From contig JACGCN010000018.1 of the NCBI GenBank assembly GCA_014905825.1, positions 310,001 through 374,000 on the forward strand: a DNA stretch of 64,000 nucleotides, given 5' to 3'. The notes under the pieces were generated by a model. It was not told where the DNA came from and made no database searches. It was given only the letters and a program-made list of their open reading frames with translations. Made by a program: the position numbers and the translations under genes. This DNA is from Lyophyllum atratum (lineage: Eukaryota; Basidiomycota; Agaricomycetes; Agaricales; Lyophyllaceae). Shown one piece after another: positions 24,451 through 36,058 of the stretch (its first letter is position 1; each line of letters begins with the position of its first letter).

Positions 24451-25159
24451 TCACCCTCGTCGAACTCCAAATCGTTGCTTAGCAGCGTAATTTCTCCACT
24501 TCAAAATGTCTTCTCGCTGCAGCAGTAGATCCACGGTATAGTATTCCCGTGCCAACTCCTCATTCGAAGCGACGTGATGGACGGCAGAGTGGCAGGGTCT
24601 AGAACAGAGGTCAACCCCTCAGCGCATCGTAAGATACCAGGGGACCCTCAAACCTGCATAGCCATGCCACAGAATTCAACATCGCTTCGGTGTGCCACTT
24701 CTTCTTCAAAGCCTTCGTATGCGTCGACCGTGGTACAAGATGGTGGTACGTCAACGGCACTTCACGTTCACAAATCTCGCACTCCGTTGTCCGCGTCGAC
24801 GACCACACCGGCGGAGGTGCACAGGCATCGTCGAGGTAATTCGCGAGGGCATTCCTAAGGAACTTGAGTGATTCATCGTGGTCTGATGCGAAGCCGTATG
24901 AGATCAGAGTGTCGGTGAAGGAGGTGGACGTGGAGTCTAGTGGCACTGTGTCGATGTCGGTGGGAACGGCCGCGCGTGTTTCGTATGAAGCGGTGCGGAT
25001 GGACTCGGGGAGGGTGGGCCAGGATTCAGAAGCTAGATATGACGAGAAATCGTCTAGCTCTGAGGAGTCCTGCGTCTGTCGCTGGGTTTCTGGGTGTAAG
25101 AGAATCCTCTTTGCGATCGAGTCTTTGAAGAGTGAATATTGTGACGAGGTGCACTCCAT
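24451..25159 (-). CDS. HNH-domain protein (fungal, HNH endonuclease fold)
   Basis: Two exons with one 55-nt intron (24599-24653) give 217 aa. The N-terminal 120 residues are variable and acidic/Ser rich. The C-terminal half is an HNH-type module: CEICEREVPLTYHHLVP supplies a Cys pair and the HH of the beta-beta-alpha metal motif, then LNSVAWLCR, and across the intron PCHSAVHHVASNEELA gives the second zinc-ligand Cys (LCRPC) and the terminal His. The protein ends with a basic helix. HNH proteins of this short fungal type are widespread but uncharacterised. Metal-dependent nuclease activity is inferred only from the fold. No intein or group I intron context is seen. Confidence 0.78.
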
Positions 25160-25888
25160 TGCCCGTTTATGGAGAGATAGTGAATGCGTGGTGTCGAATG
25201 CTCGTTTGGTTAAGTACTAGCTGATCCTGACGTGCACAGCGTCAACGGTTCGGTTCCGTACGCCGCTCAGGGATGCTGAGGCTGTCCGTGACTCGTTCGC
25301 GAGCCGTAGGCCTAGTGCGTGGAATACATGGGTTGCGGGTGAAGATGGCAATTGCAGAGGGCAATCGTCGCCAGATCTAGTTGAGATCAATCCAGGCAGA
25401 AGAGGACGTGGCCAGGCTGAGGCTGAGCCTGTCCGCCAAATCAATCTTGTTGTTTGGATCAAGAGTGTTTGCCAACCTCTCACCTGCTCTCACCCACTTT
25501 CTTTTGACCACCATGTATTATTATCAGTGATCACCGTCCGTGTCGCAGGAGCCAGCGAGCCAGCGAGCAGTCTCAATACTACGAAATGGGTCGGGTCCTC
25601 GGACTTTTTCTGGAATAATGCATGAGCCAACGCGTTGCATGTCAGGCTGCCTCTCTTCTGTCGGAAATCGTATGCAGTTCTCGCTATTTATCACCTATTT
25701 TCATGTGTAACTATACACGGAACTTTGTTCGTCTCTCTTTCTGTTCTGAGTTTGAGGGGGGCGGCAGATTCCCGACAGTTCCCAACTTGCGAGCCGATGC
25801 ATTTTGTAAGTACTGGTGTTACTTCGAAATCCAACCTAAATCCATTGATCCCTACTATTTAATAGAACTCTTATCTCGTCGTCCACGA
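25160..25888. other. Intergenic, nothing recognised
   Basis: No conserved exon. It holds the HNH-gene promoter and the 3' region of the glucanase gene. Confidence 0.5.
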
Positions 25889-27592
25889 TCAAATTGGAGG
25901 CGATGTAGGTGCAGCCGAGACTGCTATCGTCGTCGTCGGCGCAGCAGTAGGCGGTGGCGAAGCGGGCAAACTAGGCTGCGCTTGACAAGCAACGTGGAGC
26001 CCATTCGTTAGCAGGCTCAGACCGTTAGGCTGGAGTGGATCGCTAGATCCAGCCGGGACAGTGCCGACATAGGAATTGAAGTTATATAATCCACACGGGC
26101 AGCTGTTCTGGATCGCCTTCAGACTGGTGGCGCTGATGACAGTTTGTCCGTTACGGGTCAATGAGAAGCTCTGGGTGCCAACTTTGAAGTTCACTGCGAT
26201 GGCTGACGCGCCGGCTGGAGCATTGTAGGTGTAGATGGTGCCGGCGGAATTGACGACGACGGTGCCGGCAGATTTGAGGAGGGAGACGACGAAGACCTGG
26301 TCCTTCATGGTGTCATAACCGTTTGGACGACCCATAAAGTAGTTGCCGCTGGCGTTGTTCGCTGAGACCATCGTTGTGTCTGTGGAGTCGCAGTTGAGAC
26401 CTTTGGGTGTGACACGGTACCAGTAGATCAGCTGGTCTTGGGTGATGAAAGAATCGGGGCTGGAAGCGCCGGCTTTGTAGGCTGCGATGAAGGGTTTTGC
26501 CATGTCGAGCCAACCATTGTGTGGCCTGCAGACGAGTGAGTTCATTCTGCCTCTCTCTATACAAGACGTGAAGCTTACATGTCGTTGACCCATTTAGATC
26601 CACCATCATCGTTGTGCGGCGAGGATAATGGCCCAACGTAGTGCGATTCGCCATAGTCATTCCAGGTGACAATCTCAATGAACCTCGGCTTCAAGGCAAG
26701 AAGCTCTCTCCATCGCTGGTACCACAACAGGTCACTAGGGAATACCCAATTCTTGCTGTACGAGACTTCGGGCCCGTAGTGCGTAAAGAACCAGCCAGAT
26801 GCGGCTAAGTAAACCGAGGTTAGCAACCCGGCGATATACACTTTAGAATTGAGACTGACGTGCGATATAGCCTTTGGTACCGAGGGTCTGAATGTACTGC
26901 TTGTCGCCAGCGTCGACGGAAATTGAAGGCCCACCAGGCTGAGGCGCCTTGTTGTTCCCGTTGTTCGGCCAAGCCATCCAGTTCAGCGCTCCGTCAATCG
27001 CACCAAAGTTGCCCTGACCAGGGTGGAAGTTCGGCGCGAAGAAGATGTCCATGCCAGCGGACGATCGAACAGTGTTCATGTCCAGCCCGTCTCCAGCAAA
27101 GGACGAGACGAAGACTTTGCCGTCGACTAAGAGCTGGGCCGGGAGCCGACCGTATTGTGCGATCTTCGCGCCGACTTGGCTTGCTCCACTGCTGGGCGAG
27201 TACCAGTTGAAGTCAAAGGAGATGAAGACTTTCATGCCGTTGTTGGCAGCGGACTGGTATGCCAGGCCGAGCTGTTGGTCAGTGTAGGGGTCGACGCCGA
27301 TGTTGAGTGCGAAGGCGTCGATGCCGGCTGCTTTGGCACGTCTCATGTCATCGTCGTAGTCTGCGGGGCTGCCCCTGTTGGCGACGATGCCGATCTTTGA
27401 AGGATGACGTCAGTGGGAGTGCTTTAGACGAAATGGAAGGGGACCTACCATGAAGTGGGCGAACACAAGCTTTGAGGACGACTGACGTGCCTGAAGCTCT
27501 GGTGAATTGGGCGCATCCTGTTGTACGGCTATCCCGAGTGCTAAGGAGGAGGAGGCGAGGAAGAGGAGGAGAGAACCGAGAGGGAGCTGCAT
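25889..27592 (-). CDS. GH71 alpha-1,3-glucanase (mutanase)
   Basis: Secreted glycoside hydrolase that cleaves alpha-1,3-glucan of fungal cell walls. The ATG at 27592 opens a signal peptide (MQLPLGSLLLFLASSSLALG). GH71 landmarks follow: KLVFAHFMVG at the start of the barrel, DMRRAKAAGIDAFALNIG, FISFDFNWY, GKVFVSSFAGDGLD, DIFFAPNFHPGQG, WFFTHYGPEVSYSKNW, and FIEIVTWNDYGESHYVGPL with the conserved acidic residues. The C-terminal part is a beta-rich accessory domain (QLIYWYRVTPKG, MKDQVFVVSLLKSA) and a Thr/Ala/Pro-rich end. There are four or five exons. A CATAAAGG element (27635-27642 on this strand) lies about 45 bp upstream of the start. Likely roles are wall remodelling or mycoparasitism-type lysis. 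Confidence 0.93.
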
Positions 27593-29473
27593 GGTGTACG
27601 CCGGCTGGTCTGTCGAAGCGTAAGTTCCCGCAGACCTTTATGCATTTCTGGATGTCATTAATTTCCTGTCACAGGAACTAACCTTCCGTCTGTGTGAGAG
27701 AAGGACGCCTCGGCCGCATGGAGCCTTTTCCCAGAGTTCCAGCGTTCAAAGATCAACTGGTTACCGGCTCGGGCAGAACTGACCTTCGTGACTCGCCTGC
27801 TTGGGGCGATTCCCTCACCTGGACGATCACTCTAGATTATCGAGCATTCTCGCTGAAAGCGTGCAGATACGGTGTTCCAAATTTGATGTTTTAGGACGAC
27901 GAGTATGATGTGACAGTTCATCAAACGGGCTCTCGAGGGATCTGGTATACAGGATTCAGGCTTCTTCTAGGGCTAAAGATATGTTGATCTGGGCTGTGGG
28001 TCACCTGTTTCCTGATTGTGTGTCGGATATCTAACGACAATCACCAACATACGCCGGGTACGTACATGCATGGTCATATTGATCAACACCTGAGGCAAGT
28101 ATGATATCAGGGGTTTTCCGTTTTCAGTCCAGCTCAGCTTTCGGCACCGGCTCCACAAGTAGAAGCAGACTGCGCCTTGGTTGTCGCGCGATACAACATG
28201 GCACCAGAAGACTCGCCACGAGTGCAAAGGTCACATAGGGCGACCTTCTGGATGATGTGAAAGATGTTACCGTGATCAGCTGATCGGTTCACCGTGATGC
28301 ACTTCAACAGAAGGACTATGTACCGACTTCGATAGGCCCATTTACTCTGCTTCAATTATTTGCTATGCATGGTGGTGCCGTCTTTGGCGACTTCTCGTCT
28401 CGTCAACACGCATGCATGTCCTCACCGTCTCATGGTGACGAACATAGTTGAAGAATGCGCTCACCTGAGACGTCATCTCAGTGCTTGTCTCGAGGCCTTT
28501 CGCGCGGTCATGATTCCAAAAAGATACCTTCACAGCCTCTAGCCAAAACCCGAAATCAAGTGACTAAGGTGCCTTGCGTTTTTCGTCGCGAGGAGCGGCT
28601 TATCCAGCAGAGGGTTTGCGTCGGGCAGATGAATGGCTCCCCAGACGGCAGACGTTGGAACACGAAATTTGTGGGTGCACGTGGTTTCGAGGTGGAAATG
28701 GTGGAAATGGTGAAGTCGAATTCTCAGGCACTGCGGTACGAATCACGATGTAGAACCTATTCCGAATACATTGCCTATCGATTGCTGTCTGATCTGTGGA
28801 TTCAGCAGAGGGACCTCCTTGGTCGTTCTTCGAAGATTACTGTATTGGAGGTGTTTATTCGACCAATAAATCTGAATGTTCCTTGCATCATCTCGATACC
28901 TTACGATCTTGGGCTCGAGGTACTATGTTTGCTTCTACCAGCGTATACCGTCTTCTCTCCCAAACGCAGTGCCACATCATTGAGAAATTAGTGGTGTAAG
29001 TTAGGTCGTCAGGAGATGTTTTCTGGTGCTCAATAAAACTTGATTCTCCGCGGTCTTTGGCGGATAAAATGTGGGCCTTTCCTGGATATTTCCTATATTG
29101 CTTCACCCAGCGAATCTTCAGTCGCGCAACGTTAAACATGCCAGCAACATGCCAGATCCAACAGTGGAGAGTCGAATCGTGGGATATTTGCTGAATTCGA
29201 GAAATGAAATGTCCGGAGTTTCTACGGGGGTGGATATCATGCCTGAAATTGAATGTAGTGATCTCCTGAGAATTCTGAAGTGGCCTTGGGCTTTTTATTG
29301 AGAGCGTGCTTACATTTGGCGAGAGTCGCTGCCTTCAAATTCCTTGAGTGAGTTTGGCCTTGTTAGGTTCTGACCGGCTATCCGAGTTACACGGATCTGC
29401 GATTCTGAACATATTTCCTTGATTTCTATGCTTCATCTCATATGATACTTAGTCCTTCGCTTTGGCAACGGGA
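27593..29473. other. Divergent intergenic region, nothing recognised
   Basis: Nearly 1.9 kb between the divergent glucanase and WDR48 genes. A 178-codon open frame (28455-28991) lacks any family resemblance. No RNA gene was seen. Confidence 0.45.
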
Positions 29474-32400
29474 ATGGTCCAGCAAAGGCGGCGAGTTTCG
29501 TACGTGATTCCAGCTCCAGCAGAGCCTGTGCCTCGCCTTCAGCTTCCTCCACATGGAACCTCACGACTGGGATCAATTGGGCCACTTCTTATCCCCCTGG
29601 AAAGCACCCCCGAGGTAGAGACCTCGAAGTGGACCAGGCATCCGCGCCACCGGCTAGGCATATCCTCGTTAGCACTCGACACTTCAACGCAACTCGCTGG
29701 CCGAGGAGCACCGGAAGGTATCTTGTATTCTGGTGGGCGAGATGGCCTTGTGATATCATGGGACTTGGGGATACCCATGAAGAAGCGAAGACCACGGCGG
29801 GCTGATATACTCCGACGCGCGGACGCGAGATGGGAGACTATGACGGGCTGGGCAGATGATGGGATAGACGAGGAGACGGAGGATGGAGACGACAGGGTGC
29901 AAAGTGATGGCGATATTCTTGGAGAGGTCACTATCAGTGGTAGGAGGCGGCGGAAGAGCGACACCCTTTCTATTCCGTACGAGAACCAATGGGAGACGGA
30001 CTTGGCTGCTTTCAAGCCAGGGAAGGTGAGTATTGGCAGTTCAGCAGAAATACACGTGTTCACTCCCTCGCTTTAGCAGAGTGAGTTCCGCCAATGCGCG
30101 CAGGTCAACTCGGATTGGGTAAATGACATGGTGTTATGTAACCGCCAACAGACGGGTATGTCAAAGCTGTTCGCTCAAGTCCAACTTTCTAACATGTTAC
30201 AGTCGTCTCCGCCTCATCGGATGGAACCATCAAATCATGGAGCCCTCACCTTCCCAACTCTCCCGACCCATCGACCATCGGGACCCATAGCGATTATGTA
30301 CGATGTCTGGCCCAACCGTACGTCATTCAGAAGGCGTGATATACTTCAACTTATCGTAGCTCGTAGTCGCGAACAAAACTGGGTAGCGTCTGGATCCTTT
30401 GACCGGACCATTAAGCTCTGGGATCTTTCACGCACGGGGCAACATGATGCCCTTATTTCTCTGAATCCCCCTGATGCGAATGCACCCAAGTCATCTGTCT
30501 ACGCCCTTGCGGCAGACCCTTTTGGTACCACGATCGTGTCGGGGTCTCCTGAACGCGTTATTCGACTGTGGGACCCCCGGACTGGGAAACGGACAGGTGG
30601 GAACAATTCTATCGTCCCGTCTTCGTTCCTGACGTCGATTTTCAGGCAAACTAGTTGGCCATACAGACAACATTCGTGCAATCCTGATCTCGGAAGATTC
30701 AAAATACGTATGTCGAACTCCTATTCAGTTTGACACGCGATGTTGATTGAGTTTGCAGCTATTAACCGGGTCTGCTGATGGTATGTTCCTCCGCAGGATG
30801 AAGGCTACACTCCTGACAACTGTCTTTGTAGCATCCGTTAAACTCTGGTCTCTAGCCTCCCAACGTTGCCTGCATACCTTCACTCACCATACGGAATCGG
30901 TTTGGTCACTGCATTCATCCCATCCATCTTTAGAAGTATTTTATTCCGGAGATCGTTCAGGTCTTGTGTGCAAGGTTGATGTCGAAGATTGCTCGGATAT
31001 CTCAGAGGGAGAATGTGTACTGTTATGCCAGGACGCAGATCCATGCACGCCATCATCGGATGGCATAAACAAAATCGTGGCCATGGATGACAACCTCCTA
31101 TGGACCGCGTCCGGCCACTCGAACATCAAGCGATGGGCTGTTCCCCAACGGCGGTCCGTAAGAGCATCTGCTCTCCTGACTGAGTTGGATGGGGATCGCT
31201 ATACGAGAAGCGAATCACCTGTTCCCTTCAAGCGCAACGATAGTAGCGAATTACCTTCTGCGGCAAGCACCCGACCATCCACGGCACATAGTCCTAAAGC
31301 TTCGCTCACAGCATCCATGCAATCTCTGTCCTCGGAGATGTGGCCTGCCCAAATTGACCGAGACGGCGATACTCGATTGTATGGAATACCTTTTGAGAGT
31401 CTTGTCCGACTTATATCCCCCAATGAACCTTTTGCGTTCATCGCCGGCCGGGGACGGGACCCCGAAGTCGCCACCCTATACTCTGCCGCGTCCATCAAGT
31501 CTGTGCCACGCGCAAATACTGTCCGCGCGCTCACTGCGACCACCTTCAAGCAGCTGCCAACCAGCCCGATACGGAGCACCCGGACCGAAGATACTGCCCA
31601 GCCAGTTAGCACAGCCCGTGCTGACTATGAAGAGAGAGAGCTTGCCAGCGATGCTATACCCCTACACTCGGAGCCTGATGATGTCATACATGGTGAGCAC
31701 GGGCTGGTGCGCTCGATTATACTCAACGATAGGATTCATACTCTGACCGTCGATACTTCGGGCGAGGTGGCCGTTTGGGATATCATACGTGGAATTTGCT
31801 TGGGCCGTTTTTGTCGTGGAGATGTTGCAGATTTGAGTAATGCTGGCAGCTGGGCTGGGGGGAGTGGCGGGGACAGAGAGAGGAGTCCGAGGGAGGCTTT
31901 GGAATGCGTGAGGGAAAGGATCGAGGGCGAAGCTGTTGTGTCGACGTGGTCGACGGCGGATACGAAGACCGGCGTTCTCACCATACATCTGACGGAGAAG
32001 TCTTTCGAAGCTGAGGTTTATGCGGACGAGGTTGGGTATGCGAATGATCGGCGATTCAATGACGAGTCCAAGAGTACGTCGGTGATTTGTGATTCCTCTG
32101 ACAACCCTTGTGGCTTATGCGATCCTTGACAGTCAATCTCGGTAAATGGGTGCTGCGGAATCTCTTCTTGGGATTCATACGCGAGGAGCAGCTTATCCGG
32201 CGAGATCAAAATGAAGGCAACAACGCACCTGAAGGCATCCTTGTTCATAGCCTCGGACGTGCCACTGGGTCAAACCATGATAATGAAGATGGATTAAAGT
32301 TGTTGAGTATGGGGTTGACACGCAAAGCGTCCGCTATGTTTTCGAGCAGCGTTGTTGTCAAATCGCCAAAAATGATCCCGGCCTTGCCGCCTGCAGCAGC

Positions 32401-33654
32401 AGCGCCTACGCGTGCATCCCCCTTATTGACGCCATTGATACCGCTATATGGAAAGGACGCCAGTCTCTCTCCAATTCCCCAATCCCCGTTCGTTGTCAGC
32501 AACGATGCCACGCCGATGCCACGGAGGCATCGATCAGCCACGGTCGACGACGGTGAGACTCCTACGATGTCCAGTCCAGCTATTGGAGGTGGCCACAGCG
32601 ATTATTTCACCGTCCGAACGCGCCAGCCATCACTGCCCGGGCCTGTTCCGCCTACAGCTGATGACTTCTCGGGCTGGAGCGGCCCAGGGAAAACGGAGCC
32701 CCAGACCCCTGTTACGCCAGGCGGCCTCATGGGACGCCTGAAAAACTTTGGAAAGACTAAGCGGCCTTCTAGCGATGCGACCAGCTCACCTGTCATAGGC
32801 GCAGTTGTACCCGAAGCGTTGGCTGCATCGGAGGTTTGTCCAATCGTTTATATGCTGCTATTCTCGTTCTTTACTGACAGTGAGTCTTAGGATGCCTCTC
32901 GTACAATCCAACTAGATATAGTGAAGACACCAGCACAGTTATTACTTTCTGGCCCGATTACCCCACCACCTTCGGTTGAGGCGCCGACGTATACGATCCC
33001 TCCCAATACCACCGTCGTTATATCTGAAGAGGCAGCGCCCAGCTTTACGGCGGTGTATCGTGGCACGGCGTCGAGTATGAAACAGGATGTTCCGGTCCTT
33101 GAGGAAGTCATGCCGCTGTGGCTTATGGAGTACCTGCTATTGAACAAGCTACCACCTATACCAGCGCATCCGAAAATAAGCTTCGTCCTGTTGCCTTGGC
33201 CGACCCCTGATCCCGCAGACCAGCTTCCGGAGCTTCTGAATACGTGAGGTTGTCTTGCTTTGTCGTGTTTCGTGTGTTGCTGACTGTGCGACTACCAGTA
33301 CCCAATCGAAGCTTACGTCCAGTCGGTACCTACGAGTCCGGAAACTTGTCATTCACGTAGGTCATTTCTCATATTATCTAGCGTGGCAGTCTTCATGATA
33401 TACTTGCGTAGGTCCAGGAAAAGCTTGACAAAATCTCTCCACGCTCGAAGCCGGGGTCCATTCGCGAAGGGCACGATCCTAATCCACATGCCCGAGCTGA
33501 GGATGAATATGAGATTCTGTGTAACGATGTTCTATTACATTTGGATATGAGCCTGGCGGTCGTACGCCAGTATGTGTGGAAGCAGGGCACGGAGCTGATG
33601 ATGTATTATCGCCGGAAATCTACATTGCCTACGGAGGAGCCTAATGCAATGTGA
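29474..33654 (+). CDS. WD40 protein of the WDR48/Bun107/Duf1 family
   Basis: WD40 cofactor that activates USP1/USP12/USP46-type deubiquitinases (human WDR48/UAF1, S. pombe Bun107, S. cerevisiae Duf1). More than 1,000 aa from about 11 exons. The N-terminus has the family motif [20 protein letters not shown], then [14 protein letters not shown] and [20 protein letters not shown] repeats follow: [81 protein letters not shown] and [13 protein letters not shown] long Ser/Pro-rich region (about 32250-32830) precedes the C-terminal WDR48-specific (DUF3337) region with [26 protein letters not shown] and a helical end ([20 protein letters not shown]). The frame is intact throughout when spliced. Confidence 0.92.
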
Positions 33655-33793
33655 ATTCGGTCCAGAGTTTGTCCCGTGGGTGGGGAGGCTTTTGGTTATT
33701 GTAAGATAGATTGTTCAGTCCATATTTATTATCTATTGTTATGTGTGCCAGCATTATGATTTCATTACAGGTCATAGAGAACAATGCGCTTGC

Positions 33794-33816
33794 TCATGAG
33801 CGCTCAGCGCTCATGA
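33794..33816. repeat. 23-bp palindrome with 1-nt centre
   Basis: Arms TCATGAGCGCT and AGCGCTCATGA are exact reverse complements around a single C, about 140 bp after the WDR48-like stop codon. It could form a cruciform/hairpin or be a dyad protein-binding site. Confidence 0.85.
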
Positions 33817-34060
33817 TGCAGCATCTTCAACAAAGGACACTCAACTCGTTTTGAATTGTGACTCTGAGTCCTGACGTCTGTGGTCATGATGACCCAATTC
33901 TTCATGACGCTTCCGCATGGCGGGTGTTGAAATCTTCCCGCTCTTCCCACCGAAACCTATTACAGGAAAATCTTGCGACTTCATTTCGGACATGTGTTTT
34001 CTCTGACAAGAGTGCCAAGTCCTGAATCGTTAGTAGCACGTTCGTCGTATTCTAACTCGA

Positions 34061-34100
34061 CAGACATGACGAATTGGATTCAGACATGACGAATTGGATT
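34061..34100 (+). repeat. 20-bp tandem duplication
   Basis: CAGACATGACGAATTGGATT occurs twice in exact tandem in non-coding DNA upstream of the DUF5648-like gene. Confidence 0.95.
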
Positions 34101-34516
34101 CATTCATCAATATCGTGAAGGCGAGCTAGTGGCGACTTCACCCAAACTTCACCTCTTTTCCCTGGGTTTTCCCTGGGAAATCTCGTAGCAGATTATAGGA
34201 TACTCCGGAACATCCAACTCCCTTTTAATATGACTTGGTCAGATCTTTTTTCGCGTGCAAAAAGGCTGACTTTAGGAGATGTATTAGCATTGTGCGTCAC
34301 AATATAGGAGGAAAGCTCCACCTTGACAGAGAAACACACCCCAAAGCACTGCCAAGATTCTCGCGGAAGGCGCAAGAAGGCCATGCACCCCATCGTCAAC
34401 ATGAGACTTCGTCGTAGCGAGTCTTGCCTGCTGAATGCATCCTAACCTCCTTTTTTGCCGTACAAAAGGGCTCGCGGACCTCTCATTTTTCAATACACGC
34501 ACTCTCCAAATCCAAA

Positions 34517-35338
34517 ATGAAGCTTAACCTCATCCTCTTGACTGCCTTTGCTGGTTGTGCTCTCGCCAGCGTCATCGGCGACGTCCACGAAGCCCGTGAC
34601 CTCGCCAATGACGCTGACCTCTTGGGCCGCGATTCCGGTATGATGGAAGCGGATATCTTCCGACGGGATGAGCTGTCCGACATGGGTCTCGATCTCCGCC
34701 GCGATGAAATTGAGGTATGTTTTGCCGTTCATTTTGTCTTTCTCTCCTCTCATCAGCTTCGCCAGGCCAGGGAACCACAAGGTCCAGGTCAAGGCGGTCC
34801 GGGTCAAGGTGGTCCAGGTCAAGGCGGTCCAGGTCAAGGCGGTCCAGGTCAAGGCGGGCCAGGTCAAGGCGGGCCAGGTCAAGGCGGGCCAGGGCAAGGC
34901 GGGCAGCCTGGGCAACCTGGACAGCCTGGACAGCCAGGCGGAATAAACAGGAGATGCCCCCGCCGCGGCCAGGCAAGCCCTTTCTTCCGCCGTGGAATGT
35001 TCCCCTTCTCCACCACTCGCATCATCGGCTTTTTCTTCGATTTCAGAGGATTTAATACCACCGCCCTCTTCTTCTTGTTCAACTCTCGCACCAACGACTT
35101 CTTCTATACCACTGACCGCAACGAGCGGAACAACGCCATCCGCAATCTCGGTTATCAAGACAGGGGAATTGTGGGCTTCATTTTCATCGACCAACGCTGT
35201 GGCGGCTCGCCCTTGTTCCGCCTGTTCAATCCCAGGAGGGGAACTCACTTCTTCACTACCTCTAACATTGAGAGGGCTAACGCCAGGCGTTTTGGCTGGA
35301 ACGATGAAGGTGTCACTGGGTTCCTTTTCAGGTTCTGA
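34517..35338 (+). CDS. Secreted DUF5648-like protein with collagen-like GPGQG repeat
   Basis: Starts MKLNLILLTAFAGCALA, a clear signal peptide. The propeptide-like N-terminus has dibasic sites (FRRD, LRRD) suitable for Kex2. Eight GPGQG units and four QPG units follow (about 34781-34939). The C-terminal domain has two copies of the DUF5648 pattern of aromatic strands with F-Y/F-T-T: LFFLFNSRTNDFFYTTD with a VGFIF end, and LFRLFNPRRGTHFFTTS with a TGFLF end. A stretch of 42 nt (34714-34755) has perfect donor (GTATGT) and acceptor (CATCAG) ends, is a multiple of three and has no stop, so it may be an intron or be retained. The 273-residue reading includes it. The domain is probably carbohydrate- or surface-binding; function unknown. 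Confidence 0.78.
   Translation: MKLNLILLTAFAGCALASVIGDVHEARDLANDADLLGRDSGMMEADIFRRDELSDMGLDLRRDEIEVCFAVHFVFLSSHQLRQAREPQGPGQGGPGQGGPGQGGPGQGGPGQGGPGQGGPGQGGPGQGGQPGQPGQPGQPGGINRRCPRRGQASPFFRRGMFPFSTTRIIGFFFDFRGFNTTALFFLFNSRTNDFFYTTDRNERNNAIRNLGYQDRGIVGFIFIDQRCGGSPLFRLFNPRRGTHFFTTSNIERANARRFGWNDEGVTGFLFRF
34781..34900 (+). repeat. 15-bp coding minisatellite (GPGQG)n
   Basis: Eight 15-bp units, consensus GGTCCAGGTCAAGGC with third-position changes (GGTCCG, GGGCCA), lie inside the DUF5648-like gene. The unit length keeps the frame, so copy number can vary without breaking the protein. Confidence 0.95.
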
Positions 35339-36058
35339 GCCGCCTCAGAATGAGTACGCCAAGTACGTCGAAATTCTTCATGGTTTATGAACAAGGTCGC
35401 TCATGCTTCTTCGCCTCGTACAGCGCGCCACCTCTCTTTTACTTATCCCGACTTTTTTCTCTCCGCTATTCTACGCAGTTAACGGTTGATCATGGACATT
35501 TATCGCCCGTTGTACCTGTCCACATCCCCCGAGATCGCTCTCTTACCTTTCTCTCTGTTACCTACCCACATCAGTTGATTATGGACATTTATCCTATCTT
35601 TTGTACCCTCCACGCCCTATCTGTCATCCCAAGAGTCTTTTCCCTCCTCTTTCTACCACACTCTGTTACCACCGTTTATCTCCACTGTGAGACTGCTCCT
35701 CAGATACTTCTGTAGCTTAACTTGTACACTATCAAAATCGTAGCAAAACGTCATTCGTTGCTGTTGGCCCGTACCTTTTATATAAAGATATTGGTTCGAT
35801 CTTGTCATGTATGGTCAGACGTTGTTCCAGTCCCCGCAGGTCGTTGGCTGCGTAGGGTGAGTGCATGATTCCTTGCTTTTTTCGCTTCGACAAAGTCACA
35901 TCCAATAACATTCACAGCTGGCAATTCGTATCTCGCCCATCGTTACTGGCTCAAATCTGTCAAGCGATAATACATATGCGAAATACCCTACCCCCCACCT
36001 ACGAGCCCATGCCGATTATCAAGTTCTTACGCAACAACTACCTTTTTTCAATCAATCT
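35339..36058. other. Intergenic, pyrimidine-rich
   Basis: No conserved exon was found. Two copies of a GTTGAT(C/T)ATGGACATTTATC segment occur near 35482 and 35573. The region is T/C rich. Confidence 0.45.

Larger units (their letters stand above)
33655..34516. other. Intergenic with short repeats
   Basis: Contains a 23-bp near-perfect palindrome (33794-33816) and a 20-bp tandem duplication (34061-34100). No coding exon was recognised. A TACAAAAG element near 34461 may serve the next gene. Confidence 0.5.

Noticed and set aside
28455..28991. 178-codon open frame in the GH71-WDR48 gap
   Set aside because: Random-looking composition and no conserved motif; intergenic open frames of this size occur by chance.
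34490..35248. Minus-strand 252-codon open frame across the GPGQG repeat
   Set aside because: It is an antisense image of the repeat (LTWTALTWTALTW-like), created by the 15-bp unit.
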